Made by a program: the position numbers and the translations under genes | Source: Dendrolimus kikuchii | Lineage: Eukaryota > Arthropoda > Insecta > Lepidoptera > Lasiocampidae | Length of the DNA: 64,000 bases | Direction of reading: 5' to 3' | Assembly (NCBI GenBank): GCA_019925095.2 | Contig: CM034409.1 | Location: forward strand, 8,492,501-8,556,500 | Notes under the pieces: generated by a model | The model's database searches: none | The model's input: the letters and a program-made list of their open reading frames with translations, nothing else | Told to the model about the DNA's origin: nothing | In this document: in pieces, positions 11,348-23,108 of the stretch | How positions within the stretch are numbered: the first letter of the stretch is position 1 | Layout of the letters: each line of letters opens with the position of its first letter

Positions 11348-11639
11348 AAAAATGAAACATGTTGTATGTGCCTATAATATTCAAGTGTTGCTCTCGATTT
11401 TCCCCGAGCTCCACTCGCCAGTTCCACCAGCTCCACTAGCTCAGTATAGTCTTTCGAATAAAACAAAATAATTTCTGTATAGGCATATATTTTTAGTGAT
11501 TATTTTATTACAACCATCGGGGATATCTATGCACACCATCCTTAATATCTTGAATGAATAAATTGACATAGTGCCAATCGCTGGTTAAGTGCCAACAACA
11601 GTATACTTTACCCTACTATTATTTTTCATTGTATTTATA

Positions 11640-12170
11640 TTGATATATACACATATCTAACTTTTTAGTTGTAATTCTACTACTGTCTATCTCATATACA
11701 ATGGTATGGCTGACACATCCCATAGACTGTAACTTGTAGCAATATCTTATACATGACTTATAAATTAGATACATATTTTAAGTATATAGTAGAAAATATT
11801 AATACTTCTTACTCATTATAACATTATAATTAAATCACGATATTTTTCCCTTTATTTATGTAATTCTCATGTAAAATTTTATTATTTACCTAACATTTTA
11901 AAATTACGTACTAGGGGCATGGGGAGTAATGAAAAGTATGAACTTAATTAATATGACTTTAAAACGACAGTTACATAATAAAATGTTACATGAAGATGAA
12001 CTAAATAAGAGAAAAACATCATGAATTTAATTAAAATGTCACTTTTAAACAGAAAGAAGTTTTTAATTTATTTCTATATTATTAAAATTTGTATCTAATT
12101 GATAGGTCAAGTATAAGATATTACTACAAGTAACATACTATAACTATACCCTTTCCAAGCAATTATTTTA
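11640..12170. repeat. AT-rich inverted-repeat element
   Basis: The left side has 'atgtgtatata'-type AT repeats, 'ggtatggctgacacatccc' and 'aacttgtagcaatatctta'. The right side (12070-12160) carries the reverse complement, 'taagatattactacaagt' and 'ttgtatctaattgatagg'. It shares sequence with 7080-7290, so both belong to one decayed fold-back family. No ORF. Confidence 0.5.
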
Positions 12171-12636
12171 CTTTTGACAGCTAGATGACAGACCAATTAG
12201 TAATGTCCTAATATGTTACTGACTCAATTTGTTATAAAAATCGAATTCATTTATAAATACGTTTTAACCCCTTCCAGGGGCCAACTTCAATATTATTTTT
12301 GTCCACAAGCTGCCAGCTGCCATCCAAATCACCGCGCCAAAAGCAAGAGAATTATATCGTCTCTTTTATTCTAATACAAATTCTATGTAGTTAGAGGGAG
12401 AAAGCATCAGTTCAACATTCGTTTCAATTATCTGTATTTGACCACAAATTTGTGGTGCTTCACAATTAGCCGTTATAACAGTTCGAGAACAAATTTGTGG
12501 TGGTTCCATCTTAGAAGGTTAATCAGTTTAAGTCATCTATATATATTTGCTAAAAATACTATATCATGTAATAAATAAGTTCGTAAGTTCTACCTAATAA
12601 CCTGCACCACGTACATCGCCAGATTAGGTTAAATTA
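12171..12636. other. intergenic, nothing recognised
   Basis: Two short phrases containing 'caaatttgtggt' recur at about 12440 and 12490. Otherwise unremarkable. Confidence 0.35.
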
Positions 12637-12911
12637 CAGTAGTCTCACTAGTCCGGTACTTCCAATCATCCGGCATACTTCGCTCACGACTCCCTACTCT
12701 CGTCCCGCGCTTGGATCAGCACCGGCATCAGTATAACCTCAAAAATTACTACAATAGCACCTTTTGTTTAAGTTATTTATTTACCTGTAGCTAAAATGTC
12801 AAGTAAACTGCAACATTCTTTACTTTATTTACATATTATTATTTTTTTTTTAATAATCCAATAATCCGGCACCTCCTAGGTGTTAATAGTGCCGGTTTAG
12901 TGAGACTACTG
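12637..12911. mobile_element. pogo/Tigger-like MITE, 275 bp, with TA target duplication
   Basis: The ends are perfect 14-bp inverted repeats, CAGTAGTCTCACTA at 12637 and TAGTGAGACTACTG at 12911, extended by CCGG a few bases in. TA flanks both ends. Pogo/Tigger transposons share the CAGT start and TA duplication. There is no transposase ORF, so it is non-autonomous. Confidence 0.8.
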
Positions 12912-13437
12912 TATTCCTAAGTTAGGTTGCTTGGAAGAAATTGCTTTAAGCGATGAGGCCGCCTATTGTTTCTACCATGACAATATTGTAATTGTACATT
13001 TTTGCAACTGTATATTTGGTGAGAAATAAAGTGTTATCTATCTATCTAAATATACCTACATTTCAATTAACATATTTTATATATATTAAATAAGCCATTT
13101 TATAAGCACTTATAATAATTACGGTATTATTTTTCTTTAAAGTAGAATTTTTTTATTTTCAAATTGATTACTTTCGATTTATTTACGTAGAGTGTCGATG
13201 GTTTAATAGGCCGTGCGTTACGTGACTCACAGGACATCACTATTACGTCACCCAAAACAATAAAGTACGACAATTATGACTTTTGTTTCATGTGTGCCTT
13301 ACTGTCAATAAATATGTAACTTGATAGACGTGCAAACATCAAAAGTAAAATAAACGCTCGGAAACAGTATATAAGACGTGTCAGCCATACCGTCGTATTT
13401 GAGATAGACAGTACTAATATGTCTACATCAAAACTAC
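12912..13437 (-). other. PSMA5 3' flank
   Basis: On the minus strand this follows the PSMA5 stop codon. A possible polyadenylation signal AATAAA lies at 13184-13179, about 255 bases past the stop. A decayed repeat phrase related to the 7 kb element occurs near 13375-13425. No other gene. Confidence 0.35.
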
Positions 13438-14256
13438 TTAAGGTATCTCTTTAATAACCTCAGCGAGTTGTTCCCTTGTGAACATGTGGAACATGGAGCC
13501 GGGAGTCATGGTCACCACTTCGACATTACTCTCGGAGAGTTTCTCCTCCATAACCTGCTTGAGGATGGTCAGGGCCGACTTGATAGCCTCCTTCAGAGTC
13601 ATCGACTTGTGATACACCTCCTGTGGTAAAAAATAAATTTAAAAAAATATATCATAAACAACATTGCCGGTTTTTATATGAAAACAACAGACACATGCCC
13701 ACTTCGATGAGCGACATTAAAAAGTATTAATAATCACAATCAATTACAGCTTCTGTCACTCAGGAATAATGTAGCTCTCTACTGGTGAAAGAATTTTCAA
13801 AATCGGTTCAGTAGTTCAAGGGATTACTTTTTACAGGCAAACTCATAAATAATAAGCGAGGTTTAATTAATGTATGGAAAACAGAACATTTTGTTGAAAA
13901 GCAACCCCTTGAAAAACCCAAAATTATCTTGGTTTGCCGTTTGACATTCCTTCAAAGAAATTGATCCTTACAAGGTACACTATGGTTTGGTCTAATAAAA
14001 CAGGATTTGTTTATTTTTCAAAATCAGCCGATTCGATTCCTGACAAGGGTAATTGATTTTTCAAAAATCTAATGATACCGCTTTACTTTCCGCCAAAATC
14101 GGCCTCGAGACTGTTTGTGTGTTTGTCGCTATCTAGCAAAGTATAGGATTTGGCCTTGAAGGCGTACTTAAATAATTCACCTGTATAGCACTTGTTTCAT
14201 TTGAAAGCTCGGTGGTACCAATAGTACAATTTCCTTGGCTGAAGGGTCTATCTTAA

Positions 14257-14349
<93 letters not shown>

Positions 14350-15758
14350 ATATATGTATATATATATATACATAAACATATACATATATATATATTAAGT
14401 CTTTACATATGAAATTGACGTTTTGTAAGGGTTCCTCGCTTAAAGTCGATTTTTTTAAATTGTACAGTTTACTATAAAACAATGCCCGAACGGGGGGTGG
14501 GGCAGTCGAGCGAGGATTACGATACGAGTAAGACGTACATTCGACAAGCGGTATAGTGACGGACTCTGCGCGTGTTATTAAATCGTGCAGTTTGTACTAG
14601 TATTATATATTTATTTAATCAAAGTATCTACCATTGCTATCTATGCACTTCTGCCATCTCATAGGTAGTTCATTGATCCCTTTACTAAAAAAAACCATTC
14701 GGAATCAATAAAATCTTTGAAGGCGCTTTGGACTGCCCCATCGGAGTTGAATTTTTTCCTTGCGAGAAGTTGTCCAAATTTCGAAAAAAATGGTAATCTG
14801 TTGGAATAAGGTCCGGATAGTACGGTGGATGTCTTAGACATTCCAATTGAAGCTCCTCTAAATTGGTAGCCGTCTGTTGTGCAGTGTATGGTCTAGCGTT
14901 GTCCTGAAGCAGCAGTGGCCTAGAACGATTGACCAGCCTCGGTTGTTTAGCAGCTAGCTTTTCCATCATGGTTTGCAGTTGCTGACAACAGACATCCGCC
15001 GTAATCGTCTGGCCAGATTTAAGAAAGCTGTAGTGAATGACACCGGCACTAGTCCAGCAAACGTTCAAAAGTAATTTTTTTTTAGTCAATTTTCGCTTGG
15101 GGCTAGATTTGGCTGGTTCGCCAGGGTTCAGCCATTGCGATGAGCGTTTCCGATTATCGTACAGGATCCACTTTTCATCAGAGGTAACGATTCAATTTAA
15201 AATCCCTTCATTATTGTGCCGGTTGAGTAATGTAACGCAGCAGTCGACGCGCGTTTGTCGGTTTGCTGCACTCAATTCATGAGGACCCACCTTTCAAGCT
15301 TTTTCACCTTCCCAATTTGCTTCAAGTCCATTAAAACAGTTTTATCACTAACACCACAGCCTGCAGCTATCTCGGATGTGGTTTGCAATGGGTCCGCTTC
15401 GACAATAGCCTTCAATTCTGCATTATCAAGTTTGGTCTCCGGCCGTCCACGGGGCTTGTTCTGCAGGTCGAAATTTCCAGAACGAAAACGTTGGAACCAA
15501 AAACGCACTGTGTTTTCTTTTGCGACACCGCCGCCATACACGTCATTAATACTTCGAGCCGTTTCGGCAGCATTGGTGCCACGATGGAACTCGTACTCGT
15601 GAATAATGCGATATATCAAGTTTTCCATTGTGTAAACCGAGTGACGCAAAGAAAAAACCAAAAAAGGAAAAACAAATGGAATTCCTAACCAAAGAGGAGA
15701 TATTTGAGATCAGTCGCCAGTATGACAAAACACCAACTTCATATGTTCAACACACCTA

Positions 15759-15792
<34 letters not shown>

Positions 15793-15867
15793 ATACATAT
15801 ATATATACATATATATATATACATATGTATATACACATATATATATACATATACATATATATATGTG

Positions 15868-15908
<41 letters not shown>

Positions 15909-18900
15909 TACTATCCCTTCATTTGCCTTACAACTGGTTACAATTGGACATAAAAGAATCGATAGTAAGTATGTAGTATGAAACATGGCAAAAAGTCAAT
16001 ACAATACCTTCAAGCTCTGTTGAGCACCTTCACTGCCAGAACCAATGGCCTTTGCATCATACTGCACAAACGTACCACTGGGGTCCATGTGGAACAACTG
16101 AGGACCTTTCTCATCAATTCCTGGAAATTCGTTCATTTATAACTCTTAATTTTTTTAATATTATTTACTTGGCAGTATTTTATTGAAGTGAAAACTTCTT
16201 TAGGCCATTTGGATATGTTTGGGATAAGCAAAAACACTAACTTCGCTTTTTTATTACATGAGTTCAGCATACAGGCAGACGGTCCAGCTGTTGGAAAGTA
16301 GTTATCATCCACTATGGATATTTGTAACACCAAGGTGCTACCAATGTACCGCTGCTCTCTAAAGGGAAACTGGAACCTGGCCAGTAATGCCGGAACAGAA
16401 CACAAGGTTTTTATGGCGGCATACTCTAGAAATCACCATGGAAATCCGCAGAGGGCTCTGTGGCGAAGCCTTGGGTGACTAGCGACGCCTAGTACCCAAG
16501 CGGAGGACAATGGCAAAGCCCCCGCCTTAATGCTTGCCTTAGCCAGCTAGCACGGAGTGGAGATCGCTAGAGCTAAGATTCAAACTCCAGGGGGGAAGTG
16601 ATAAATGGCATAAGGTCTGAAGTAGCCTCGGTGAACCCACAGCCCACCTCTCTACACTCCTTAGCCACTCATACCATGTTGCCCGTCACCAATCTTGTAG
16701 GGCATTTTTTGGGGCCTTTACAGGGAGCCTCTGCCCATTGTTTCTATGTTCCCTGAAAATTGAGATTGGCAGACACCATAGTCCCCACAGCCTAGATCCC
16801 TAGTTTCACTAACAATTCATCTAAATAGCCCACCCAGTATCTTTTGTTCTCATTTCTTACAATAGTACTACACTGACTGGGGTTTGTCCTTAGGCGCATT
16901 TTTATATGGTGTAGACAGGTATAACAGCTGGTCAGTGTCACCCCACATTTATAACAAATTCGTCAAGGAGCCTCCCTTCCTATGGCCCCATGCAAGCCAA
17001 TTTTTATAACATACAAATATAACAATAATAATTAAATTGTGTGCCGCAATTTAACTCAGTAGAGATTATATTTCACTAAACATAGTGTTATGATGCCCTC
17101 CAACCCGGATGACCTGCATAAAACCAATGGATTTTGGATCAAGAGGACAAAGGTCTGGGATATGAAAAGCAAAGCTGGGAAGGCCTTTTACCAGCAGTGG
17201 CTTTAATGCATGTATTAGTGTATTTACTCATCTATAAGTTAGGACAAAGAACTCACATTATTACTTTTAGACTGAGATTCGGCTACAAGGTTACTTACTA
17301 CATACTATGGCCTGTATTATGTGTTATTTAATTAAAATCTAGTTTTATATATAGTTATATACAGAGGAATACATTTTTGCTACATTGCCTATAAAAATGT
17401 GGCCGCTAGTATATTTAATTAAATTAATATTAGTTTGATATTTTAGGAAAAATACATTCATTTGTTTTTAAAATTAAAGGTAATTTTCTTGTGTATGATG
17501 AATAGGGTAGCCTATCTAAAAGTGGCCGCAAATGGGGGTTACCAGCTGTTAAAGATAAATTAGAGTTAAAAGAGAGTTAAAGCACTACATTCCACATTAG
17601 TGTAACACAGCATAGAGTCCCTCTAATGTGCTAACTTTAACAGCTTTAATCCCTATTTGCGGCCACTTTTATATAGGCAACCTTATTCCATCATACACAG
17701 AAAAAAAATAGCTTTAACTTGATATATAATTTATTTTATTATCAAGAGAATTAATTTTTCCCAAAATATCAAACTAATATCATTTCAATTAAAAATACTA
17801 GCAGCCACTTTTTTATAGGCAACCTAGCAAAAATGTATTCCCCCATATATAACTCTATAAAAAAACTAGATTTCAATTAAATAACACCGAAAAAAATCTT
17901 GCAACCAGATCTCGGTCTATTTGGTTTTAATACTGTTATAAAAAAATAGTCTTACTATCGGTTAAAAGTTGACAAAAGTTCCATACAAGTAATGTCAAAA
18001 TTCAACCAATGGTAAAGAAAGGGAATGAATAGTAAGATATAGGAAACAGCCATTAATACAGATGAGAGATTTTCACATGATGGAAGTATTCATATCTGTA
18101 GGATATATATATAAGCTTTATATAAACTAAATTACATCACAGCTCTAACAGTACACTGATCAAGAAGTGGACAAGATTGAACATTACAATGATGGAAAAA
18201 TTTCTATGAGAATCTATTTTTGGTATATAACAAAAAGATAAGAAATAGTTTTGAAATATTATTTTTTAATACAACACTTACCAGCAAACATGACTGCGAC
18301 TCCAAAAGGCCTCGACATCGCGGTGCCACTGTCATTATCGCTGTCGCCAAATTGAATTGCCAAATTGGAGACGGCTTGAGCGCATGATTCAACACTCATA
18401 CGCTCATTGTAGACGAACCAATGGTTCTGACACTCCACTCTGGCACGCTCTACCAAAGTTCTGGAAAACAGTTTTAATCTATAGGTACTAGACATGTGCG
18501 TTGCAATACACTCGCACATAGTTATACTATTTTTATGCTTATAGGCAATTTAAGTATTCATAAATGACTGAGTTCTCTAAAACCTTAGTAGAATTATTAG
18601 ATGATATGTTGATGATATAGAACAGGTGGATGATACTCTAAAAAAAATAGAGGTAGTATTTGCACCTTTGAATTCATCATATTCATTTCTGGTTTACAGC
18701 TCTCAATTTAAGGTGCCTGAGTTTTGTTTATGACTATTTTTCGAAGCATAGATTAGGTAGACTTAAACTTAATTAACTTAAAAAATCCTAAAATAGTTAC
18801 ATCACTTTTTCCCTCTTTTATCAAGGCCTTCACATAATATGTTATGTCTATAATATTATAAAATTTTAAAAATGCAGTGTCTGTATATTGAAGCTATTTA

Positions 18901-20792
18901 AAAAAACACCTGTAATACCTTATATAAATGGAGAACACAATGCAATTTTTTTTAGATTTCTTGTCACATATATAATTACTTGTCCTCGCTATATCAATAA
19001 ACAGGCCAAAACCCAAGGGTTAGGGTCATGAAAATTTGTATGCAGGTTCTTACTGTACTGTGGGTGCATATGAAAAGAGGATTTTTGAAAATTCAAACCC
19101 TAAAGGGAAGAGAATGAAATTTTGTATGAAAAACCATTATTTTCAAAGTAAGAAGCATGAAATATTATATATACATCTGCTTCTGGTTAGAAACAAATAT
19201 ATTGTTACGTGCAAGCGGGGGTACACACTTAGGATTGGAAGAAAACACAAGTTTTTAACTAAACACTTTTATTGACTTACACCGCCCTGCATGGTTCCTC
19301 TCTACAGAGTTGCCCATACAAGCACAACTAACAATGCACTGTACCGACGATAAGGTGTCTCACTCACAATACCATCACCAATACAGCGTAGACACACCTG
19401 CTGCTGCAGTGTTCATCTCCGAAATTACCATGCGTAGTTCGCTTTTCACCCTCCTTTTAAACTACGCAAAACTCCTCCTTCACTAAACTGCCATCTTCAC
19501 TTGTCATTAAACTCACCACTAAACTCGTCACTGTCTTCTATTAAACTCTTCTTCCAACTTTTTTGTATCACACTTGTCGCTTTGCTGTCTTGAATTGAAC
19601 TCAACTCTAACTGCCAGGTGGGCATGCCTCACACTGCTTATTTACCCAGAAGAATGTTCTGGAACCCATCATTTCAATCTTCTTTTTGTTATTCTTTTAT
19701 TTGCTATCCTTCCCTTTCAATACATCTCTACATCTCATACATCTATCTATCTCTGTCTTTTCCTTCCCGAACTTTCTATTCTAGAACTTTCGTTTATTGT
19801 CTATGCCTTTCTAACATATATCTGTCCTTGTCTTTTCTTTCCAGAATCTTCTACCTTTTTCAAAAAGTTCTTAAACCAACTATTTGTTTCCAGCATCACT
19901 CACCACAACATGTAATAAAACTATATTTTAACAGTTTTAAGTGCAGCAATTTATTTGATTTTTATTATTAATTTCTGCCACTTTATAGTAGCCATGATCA
20001 TGGAAGTTGAATATGTCAAGTGTCAATGACTATTTTTAATGTTTTATTTAACCTACTGACTATTTAGTTTTAATTTTATTTATGGTTATTATTTACTAAA
20101 TGGGAGCCTAATCTAATTTATCACTGCTTCACAACATGTTGTCAGTTGAAGAGAAGAGGCACATGAAACTTCTCAGAAACATGCCTAGCTCTAATAATTT
20201 TATATAAGATTGAAATGGGTGTGAGTTAAGAAGCCACGCTTAAAACTATCACAAGGCAGTTTTATTATGTATACTAGCTGCAAAAACTTACGAAAATATT
20301 ATAAACATATGTGTTTGGCATTCATTAGCGTTTTTGGAAATTCAACCCGTAAGAGAGTTAAAAAGTGGTAGAAAACTTGCTCAAACTATGACCATTTTCA
20401 ATCCAAGCAACAGCAAGTATCTCTTCAGACTGCTCTATACTAACATAATATAATAACAGCCCATAAACGTCCCACAGGAAACAGCCTCACTTAATTTAAA
20501 TTTTCTTCCTACTACAAAAGTTGTACAATATTTACCTAGAATCGGCCATGAGCCCTGAGACAGCGCAGGCAATATGTCTATCGACTTCAACGATTTTTTC
20601 AATAGTCGTAGGTTCCATTAGCGGCGACGTAATCCGCTTTTCCACAGCCAAAACAACACCTTCAGACGTGCAGATTCCGATCGCCGTAGAACCAAGTTTG
20701 ATTGCCTCAATCGCATATTCCACTTGGAAAAGCCTTCCTTCAGGGCTGAAGGTGTTAACGCCACGGTCATATTCAGAACGGGTAAGAAACAT
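13438..20792 (-). CDS. PSMA5: 20S proteasome subunit alpha type-5, complete, 4 coding exons
   Basis: Alpha-5 is a structural, non-catalytic subunit of the outer heptameric ring of the 20S proteasome, which gates substrate entry for cytosolic and nuclear protein degradation. Exons on the minus strand are 20792-20536, 18460-18282, 16120-16008 and 13620-13438. All junctions have GT/AG ends and the frame carries through (split codons Arg86 and Gly146), giving 243 residues against 241 in human. The N-terminus [15 protein letters not shown] and the proteasome-alpha signature [13 protein letters not shown] are intact. Exon 2 has QNHWFVYNE and AMSRPFGVA; exon 3 has FHMDPSGTF; exon 4 has [13 protein letters not shown] and ends in EVIKEIP. 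No damage is seen. The start is the first Met after a likely 5'-UTR splice acceptor, matching the family start. Introns 1-3 are about 2.1, 2.2 and 2.4 kb and full of repeats. Confidence 0.96.
14261..14394. repeat. (TA)n microsatellite, PSMA5 intron 3
   Basis: About 75 bases of pure TA, then TA mixed with TG and CA. It abuts the left end of the mariner element, which targets TA. The 101-codon minus-strand frame over it is low-complexity Tyr/Ile and not a gene. Confidence 0.9.
14395..15759 (-). mobile_element. mariner transposon, about 1.37 kb, inserted in (TA)n
   Basis: The ends are imperfect inverted repeats of about 30 bp. The left end reads inward TTAAGTCTTTACATATGAAA and the right end (minus) TTAGGTGTGTTGAACATATG; both continue with a TTG-GTTTTGT core. 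It sits between two TA-rich microsatellites in PSMA5 intron 3, in the same orientation as the host gene. The length suits a full mariner. Confidence 0.85.
14615..15628 (-). pseudogene. mariner transposase (DD34D), frameshifted
   Basis: Reading from 15628, the protein starts [17 protein letters not shown] and has the paired helix-turn-helix DNA-binding region ([31 protein letters not shown]) and the KKLERWV linker. The frame then breaks near 15280 (one base lost after the WV codons) and meets an in-frame TGA near 15196, just before the first catalytic Asp (TSDEKW). The middle part is open (15089-14760), with the second Asp in LQDNARPY and the third in the [11 protein letters not shown] context. 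Another shift near 14755 moves the C-terminus to a different frame, which ends at the TAA at 14615. All three acidic motifs remain readable, but no functional enzyme can be made. Confidence 0.9.
15760..15908. repeat. TA/TG microsatellite, PSMA5 intron 3
   Basis: TA dinucleotides interspersed with CA and TG, including a (TG)n block at about 15877-15898. It forms the right flank of the mariner insertion. Confidence 0.9.
16255..16440 (-). repeat. family E retroposon fragment, PSMA5 intron 2
   Basis: Reverse copy of the 8340 repeat: 'ggcagacggtccagctgttgg', 'ggtgctaccaatgtaccgc', 'tctctaaagggaaactgg', 'ttatggcggcatactctag'. Confidence 0.65.
16443..16995 (+). repeat. interspersed repeat, family H, PSMA5 intron 2
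   Basis: The sequence from 'ctctgtggcgaagcctt' through 'cggagtggagatcgctagag', 'gtgataaatggc' and 'cctctctacactccttag' to 'gcaagccaatttttata' matches the minus strand of 28205-28830 in the same order. The copy at 28 kb is bounded by a target duplication, so this is a mobile sequence. No RT frame was recognised in it. Confidence 0.65.
17314..17887. repeat. large palindromic (fold-back) element, about 570 bp, PSMA5 intron 2
   Basis: Arms of roughly 250 bp pair almost end to end. Outer ends are 'tgttatttaattaaaatcta' and, on the right, the complement of 'tagatttcaattaaataaca'. Inner parts are 'aaaagtggccgcaaat' against 'atttgcggccactttt', and 'ccagctgttaaag' against 'ctttaacagct'. The loop is around 17560-17640. 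No ORF. The PSMA5 pre-mRNA would contain it as a long hairpin. Confidence 0.75.
18461..20535 (-). other. PSMA5 intron 1 with a possible solo LTR
   Basis: The piece at about 19202-19920 starts TGTTACGTGCAAGCGGGGG and continues with C-rich, regulatory-looking sequence containing 'ttctagaac' words. This could be a solo LTR, but I could not define a matching end or target duplication. Short repeat phrases at 19020-19200 and 20330-20400 belong to the 9270 family. No exon is hidden here, since the flanking exons join in frame. Confidence 0.35.
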
Positions 20793-21000
20793 CTGAAAAA
20801 TGGAGGCAAATAATGCACAACCGGTTAGGTTAAGGACCATGACACGGCGATTTAAATCTAGCAGGACTGTTACATTGAAATACGTTGGCTTTGAAAGTTT
20901 TAATACATTACCTTGGATATATTGGACGTAAAGCGGGTTTTTCAGTAACTATTATAAAACTTTCGGTCTACGATAGTGAGTAGTCGAAAATTTGAATGCT
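20793..21000 (-). promoter_or_regulatory. PSMA5 5' UTR intron and promoter region (candidate)
   Basis: Directly before the ATG the minus strand reads TTTTTCAG, a clean acceptor. Upstream, CCAAG/GTAATG at 20912/20911 is a good donor. A 119-base intron (20911-20793) inside the 5' UTR would explain both, putting the transcription start beyond about 20930. No firm TATA box is assigned. Confidence 0.45.
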
Positions 21001-21086
21001 TCGATCGAATTTCACTTTTAAGTCTTGAAAAATAGTCTAAATAAATAGTGCATGATCTATGGTTTTAATTGTAGTCAAATGTCATT

Positions 21087-21359
21087 GAGAGTTTTTGGCG
21101 GGAACTGAAAGGGGACGTTGTACTGTGCAGTTTTATTTTCCTAAAATGTGTAAAATTAGTCAAAAATGAACAATAGTTGTAGGATATTGCTAGTTTTTGA
21201 GCAGTAATTATGTGTTTTTGTGAGAAATGTGAACTGTATAGTCAAATGTGGCCTTTCGAGTTTTCAAAAGAACTCCGTTGAACGGTGTCGATTGTAGCCT
21301 ACTATACAACTGCACCTGGCTTAAAGGCCTAGTTGCCAAGCCATAATTATAAAAAAAAA
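21087..21359 (+). mobile_element. retroposed ~270-bp element with poly-A and 11-bp target duplication
   Basis: It is flanked by CAAATGTCATT at 21076-21086 and 21360-21370. It begins GAGAGTTTTTGGCGGGAAC and ends 'ggcttaaaggcctagttgcc', then a short unique stretch and an A run. Copies: 61048-61317 (minus, own 16-bp duplication) and 28915-29224 (minus, part of a longer insertion). No tRNA-like head is visible, so it is more like a retroposed transcript leader or an unusual SINE. TTTTTGGCGGGAA matches the E2F consensus. Confidence 0.8.
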
Positions 21360-21370
21360 CAAATGTCATT

Positions 21371-21867
21371 TGTTTTTTGGATTTTATGACTTATTAACTA
21401 GGCTTTTAAGCCAGAGTTGTCATTTGTAACTCAAGTTGCATATGGAATAATTTTACTCTTGGATAACGTCGATTGCATTTTTGCGTGCAATCTTACGAAT
21501 AAATAATACTCCGCGTATCTCTCGTACTCTATTTTCAATGAACGAATAAAGAACGAATTGTTTTTTTTATATTTTTTTTATTTTCATGGCTGCAATGCAA
21601 ATAGCACTGATTTTGCAATGTCAAAGTATGAAGAGGCAGGTGAAAATGAAAAATATATAATAATAAGTCTAAAAATTTGGCCAGTAATTTATACATGTTT
21701 TCTGCAAACCTGGAGATAAATGAATACAATATCTGTACATGAAAATATAATTTAGTGGAAACATATTAGTAAATATTACAATATTAAATATTATACAAAC
21801 TACAAAGCTATGCTTATAATAATCTGATAGAAAAGAAATCCTACAAAACAATTTTAATACATACATA
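21371..21867. other. AT-rich, nothing recognised
   Basis: No exon or repeat copy identified between the retroposed element and the LINE. Confidence 0.4.
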
Positions 21868-23081
21868 CATACATAACTTCACGCCAGTTCCCTTGCGGGG
21901 TAGTAACGAACAACAGAGTGCCATTTAGGCTTATTCTTACACACCTCACTTGCCTATTTGACATTCATAACTCTTGTCATGCAAGCTCGTCTGTTCTTAA
22001 GGCTCCCGACATCACCTTCTGCTAGTACACGATCAATTTGATCATGGAAGGTGTGTCGTGGCCTTCCACGACTTCTGCATCCATCCACTTTTGCATTGTA
22101 TATCTGTTTAGTCATTCTTTCATCATGCATTCTTTCCACATGCCCGAACCACCGGAGCATTCCTTTCCTTATCTTCACCCCGACACTCTCTTTCAGACCA
22201 ACTCTCTTTCTTACTTCGGTATTACGAACGCGGTCCGCGAGCGTCACTCCGCAGATTTTGCGCAGTGCTCGCATCTCGACCGCGTTTACTCTACTTTCAT
22301 GCTCTCTCTTCCATACCCAACTCTCGCATCCATACGTAAGCGTAGGTACCAGCACCGCGTTGTTTATGGCAAGCTGGGCCTTCTGGCTGAGGTTCTTAGC
22401 GCCTAGAAGTTTACCTAACGCTCCATTCACACTATTCCCCAAATTCACTCTTCTTTCTATATCAGCGGTGTACCTTCCATCCCTGCTAAAAGCACATCCA
22501 AGATATACAAACTCATTCACTTGCTCTAGCATAACATCATCGACCATTATCCTTGCATTCGTTCTGGTTTCTTCTCTTTCAAACACCATAACCTTTGTTT
22601 TCTTCGCATTCAAATGTAAGCCTCTCGCCTGACAGTCATCTTTCATCATTGTGACTAGTGTTTGCAGTTCTGATGGCGATTCGGCTAAAAGCACGGCATC
22701 ATCCGCATAAAGCAAGGTTCTTACAACTAGATCACTCATCCGCACCCCAACATCCATCAATCTTATTCTCTGGAGACAATTGTCCAGGTATAGGATGAAC
22801 AGCAAAGCCGACAGCACGCAGCCCTGGCGGACGCCAATATTGACGTCAAACCAGGGCGACAGGCTGCCTTCCACTCGCACGCATGCCATACAGTCCTCGT
22901 AAGTGGACTGCACAGCACGCATCAATTGGCCATTAATCCCATATCTGGGCAATATGTCCCAGAGGTCCTTCCGCACAACCCTGTCAAATGCTTTCTCTAG
23001 ATCCACAAAACCGCAGAAAACCTTCCGGCCCATAGCCAGCTGCTTCTCTACGATATTGGGGAGAGAGAAAACTTGATCCAC
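21868..23081 (-). pseudogene. 5'-truncated LINE with reverse transcriptase frame
   Basis: An open frame of about 375 codons (23081-21954) covers much of a non-LTR reverse transcriptase. It has FVDLEKAFDRV (palm entry), GVRQGCVLSALLF, the catalytic LLYADDAVLLAES, GLHLNAKKTKVM, FVYLGCAFSRDG, VLPTLTYG-like VLVPTLTYGCESW and the C-terminal GHVERM and RSRGRPRHTFHD. The amino-terminal endonuclease is absent. A stop codon replaces the Glu found at the matching place in the 4.8 kb copy, 20-odd codons before the usual end. A TATG-rich tail closes the element at about 21868. The clade cannot be fixed without a tree. Confidence 0.85.
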
Positions 23082-23108
23082 ACAATTTTAATAACAACTA
23101 AAAATTTA

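Noticed and set aside
14177..14482. 101-codon ORF
   Set aside because: It is a translation of the (TA)n microsatellite, as are the small frames at 15704-15986.
22038..22632. 193-codon plus-strand ORF
   Set aside because: It is the antisense shadow of the LINE reverse transcriptase frame, which has clear RT motifs on the minus strand.
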